Below, piece after piece: positions 6,000 to 6,589 of a DNA stretch of 6,589 bases (position 1 is the stretch's first letter; every line of letters starts with the position of its first letter). Made by a program: the position numbers and the translations under genes. This stretch comes from Flavobacteriales bacterium (lineage in GTDB: Bacteria; Bacteroidota; Bacteroidia; Flavobacteriales; Weeksellaceae), in contig CAAGLV010000064.1 of assembly GCA_900770875.1 (NCBI GenBank), positions 1 to 6,589 of the forward strand, written 5' to 3'. The notes under the pieces are model-generated. The model saw only the letters and a program-made list of their open reading frames with translations. It ran no database searches and was not told where the DNA came from.

Positions 6000-6589
6000 A
6001 TGGTAGAAATGTTTATTAGACGAAAGGTTCTTTCGTTAGTCATCTCTATATTTATTGTTTTACTGGGAGTTATGGCCTTAACTAAAATGCCAATTACACA
6101 GTTCCCAGATATTGTACCTCCATCGGTAACAGTTACAGCAAAATATACAGGTGCAAATGCAGAAGTTTCTGCAGATGCAGTTGCACTTCCTTTGGAACGT
6201 GCAATTAATGGTGTACCTGGTATGACGTATATGTCTACTGTAACATCAAACGATGGTTTAACATTAATTCAGGTATTCTTCGAGGTTGGTACCGATCCCG
6301 ACGTTGCTGCTGTAAACGTACAAAACCGTGTAACAACAATTTTAGATGAGTTACCAGAAGAGGTTATTCGTGCGGGTGTTACAACAGAAAAAGAAGTAAA
6401 CTCGATGTTAATGTACTTAAACATTACATCAACAGACGAAAGCCAAGACGAGCAGTTTATTTACAACTTTACAGACATTAATATCTTACAAGAATTAAAA
6501 CGTATTGATGGAGTTGGCCGTGCCGAGATTATGGGGCAAAAAGAATATTCGATGCGTGTTTGGTTAGATCCGCAACGAATGCTTGCTTA
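6000..6589 (+). CDS. RND efflux pump, HAE1/AcrB-type inner-membrane subunit (N-terminal 196 residues)
   Basis: This is the start of a proton-driven RND transporter, normally about 1,000-1,050 residues; the window ends after 196 codons. The first transmembrane helix is at about residues 9-28. It is followed by the hallmark MPITQFPDIVPPSVTVTAKY (30-49) and GANAEVSADAVALPLERAING (51-71), which match the first porter subdomain of AcrB. Then come MTYMSTVTSNDGLTLIQVFF, VGTDPDVAAVNVQNR (96-110), LPEEVIRAGV (118-127) and GVGRAEIMGQKEYSMRVWLDP (171-191), all in AcrB order. Small differences from common members are K9 where RP is usual after FIRR, and a T for P in the YPGA block (YTGA, 49-52). The start at 6000 gives the usual few residues before the first helix; the Met at residue 4 is an alternative. 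It lies 31 bases after the adaptor stop, so both are on one message. An outer-membrane factor gene is expected downstream. Confidence 0.95.
   Translation, partial: MVEMFIRRKVLSLVISIFIVLLGVMALTKMPITQFPDIVPPSVTVTAKYTGANAEVSADAVALPLERAINGVPGMTYMSTVTSNDGLTLIQVFFEVGTDPDVAAVNVQNRVTTILDELPEEVIRAGVTTEKEVNSMLMYLNITSTDESQDEQFIYNFTDINILQELKRIDGVGRAEIMGQKEYSMRVWLDPQRMLA

Noticed and set aside
1..6589. Search by eye for tRNA/rRNA genes, CRISPR arrays, insertion sequences, long inverted repeats and phage genes
   Set aside because: None seen. There is no regularly spaced repeat, no transposase-like frame, and no cloverleaf-like or rRNA-like GC-rich stretch. The gaps between genes are all under 300 bp.

Overview
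The window reads as ordinary chromosome from an AT-rich member of the Bacteroidota, most likely class Flavobacteriia. Four things point there: low GC with TTA, TCG and GGA codons common; several perfect copies of the Bacteroidota -7 promoter element TAnnTTTG; start codons without evident Shine-Dalgarno sequences; and gene families typical of the group, namely a LytS-type sensor kinase, a small flavobacterial secreted protein and a lipoprotein-type RND adaptor. I cannot name the genus from the sequence alone.

Layout. (1) Bases 1-501, minus strand: the N-terminal membrane half of a LytS/YehU-type histidine kinase, cut by the window edge just before the expected phospho-acceptor motif. It is divergent from (2) 718-2095, plus strand: a tight two-gene unit for the A and B subunits of a 3-oxoacid (succinyl-CoA:acetoacetate type) CoA-transferase, closed by a strong hairpin terminator. 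(3) 2224-3567, plus: an Amt-family ammonium channel whose -7 promoter element lies directly behind that terminator. (4) 3588-3620: a bidirectional terminator separating amt from (5) 3675-4232, minus: a secreted 185-residue protein of unknown function. (6) 4233-4476: a short AT-rich divergent regulatory region with promoter elements on both strands and a 9-bp direct repeat. (7) 4477-6589, plus: a small uncharacterised membrane or secreted protein, then an RND efflux adaptor lipoprotein and the first 196 residues of the RND pump, which runs off the window.

How the genes work together. The CoA-transferase moves CoA between succinyl-CoA and acetoacetate or a related 3-oxoacid, feeding ketone and fatty-acid carbon into acetyl-CoA. 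Amt takes up ammonium, but no PII gene lies beside it here. The adaptor and pump should form a tripartite envelope efflux system whose outer-membrane channel gene is not in the window.

Nothing here is a clear new system. The best candidates for novelty are the 109-residue protein at the head of the efflux genes and the conserved-looking secreted protein on the opposite strand. Other observations are modest.
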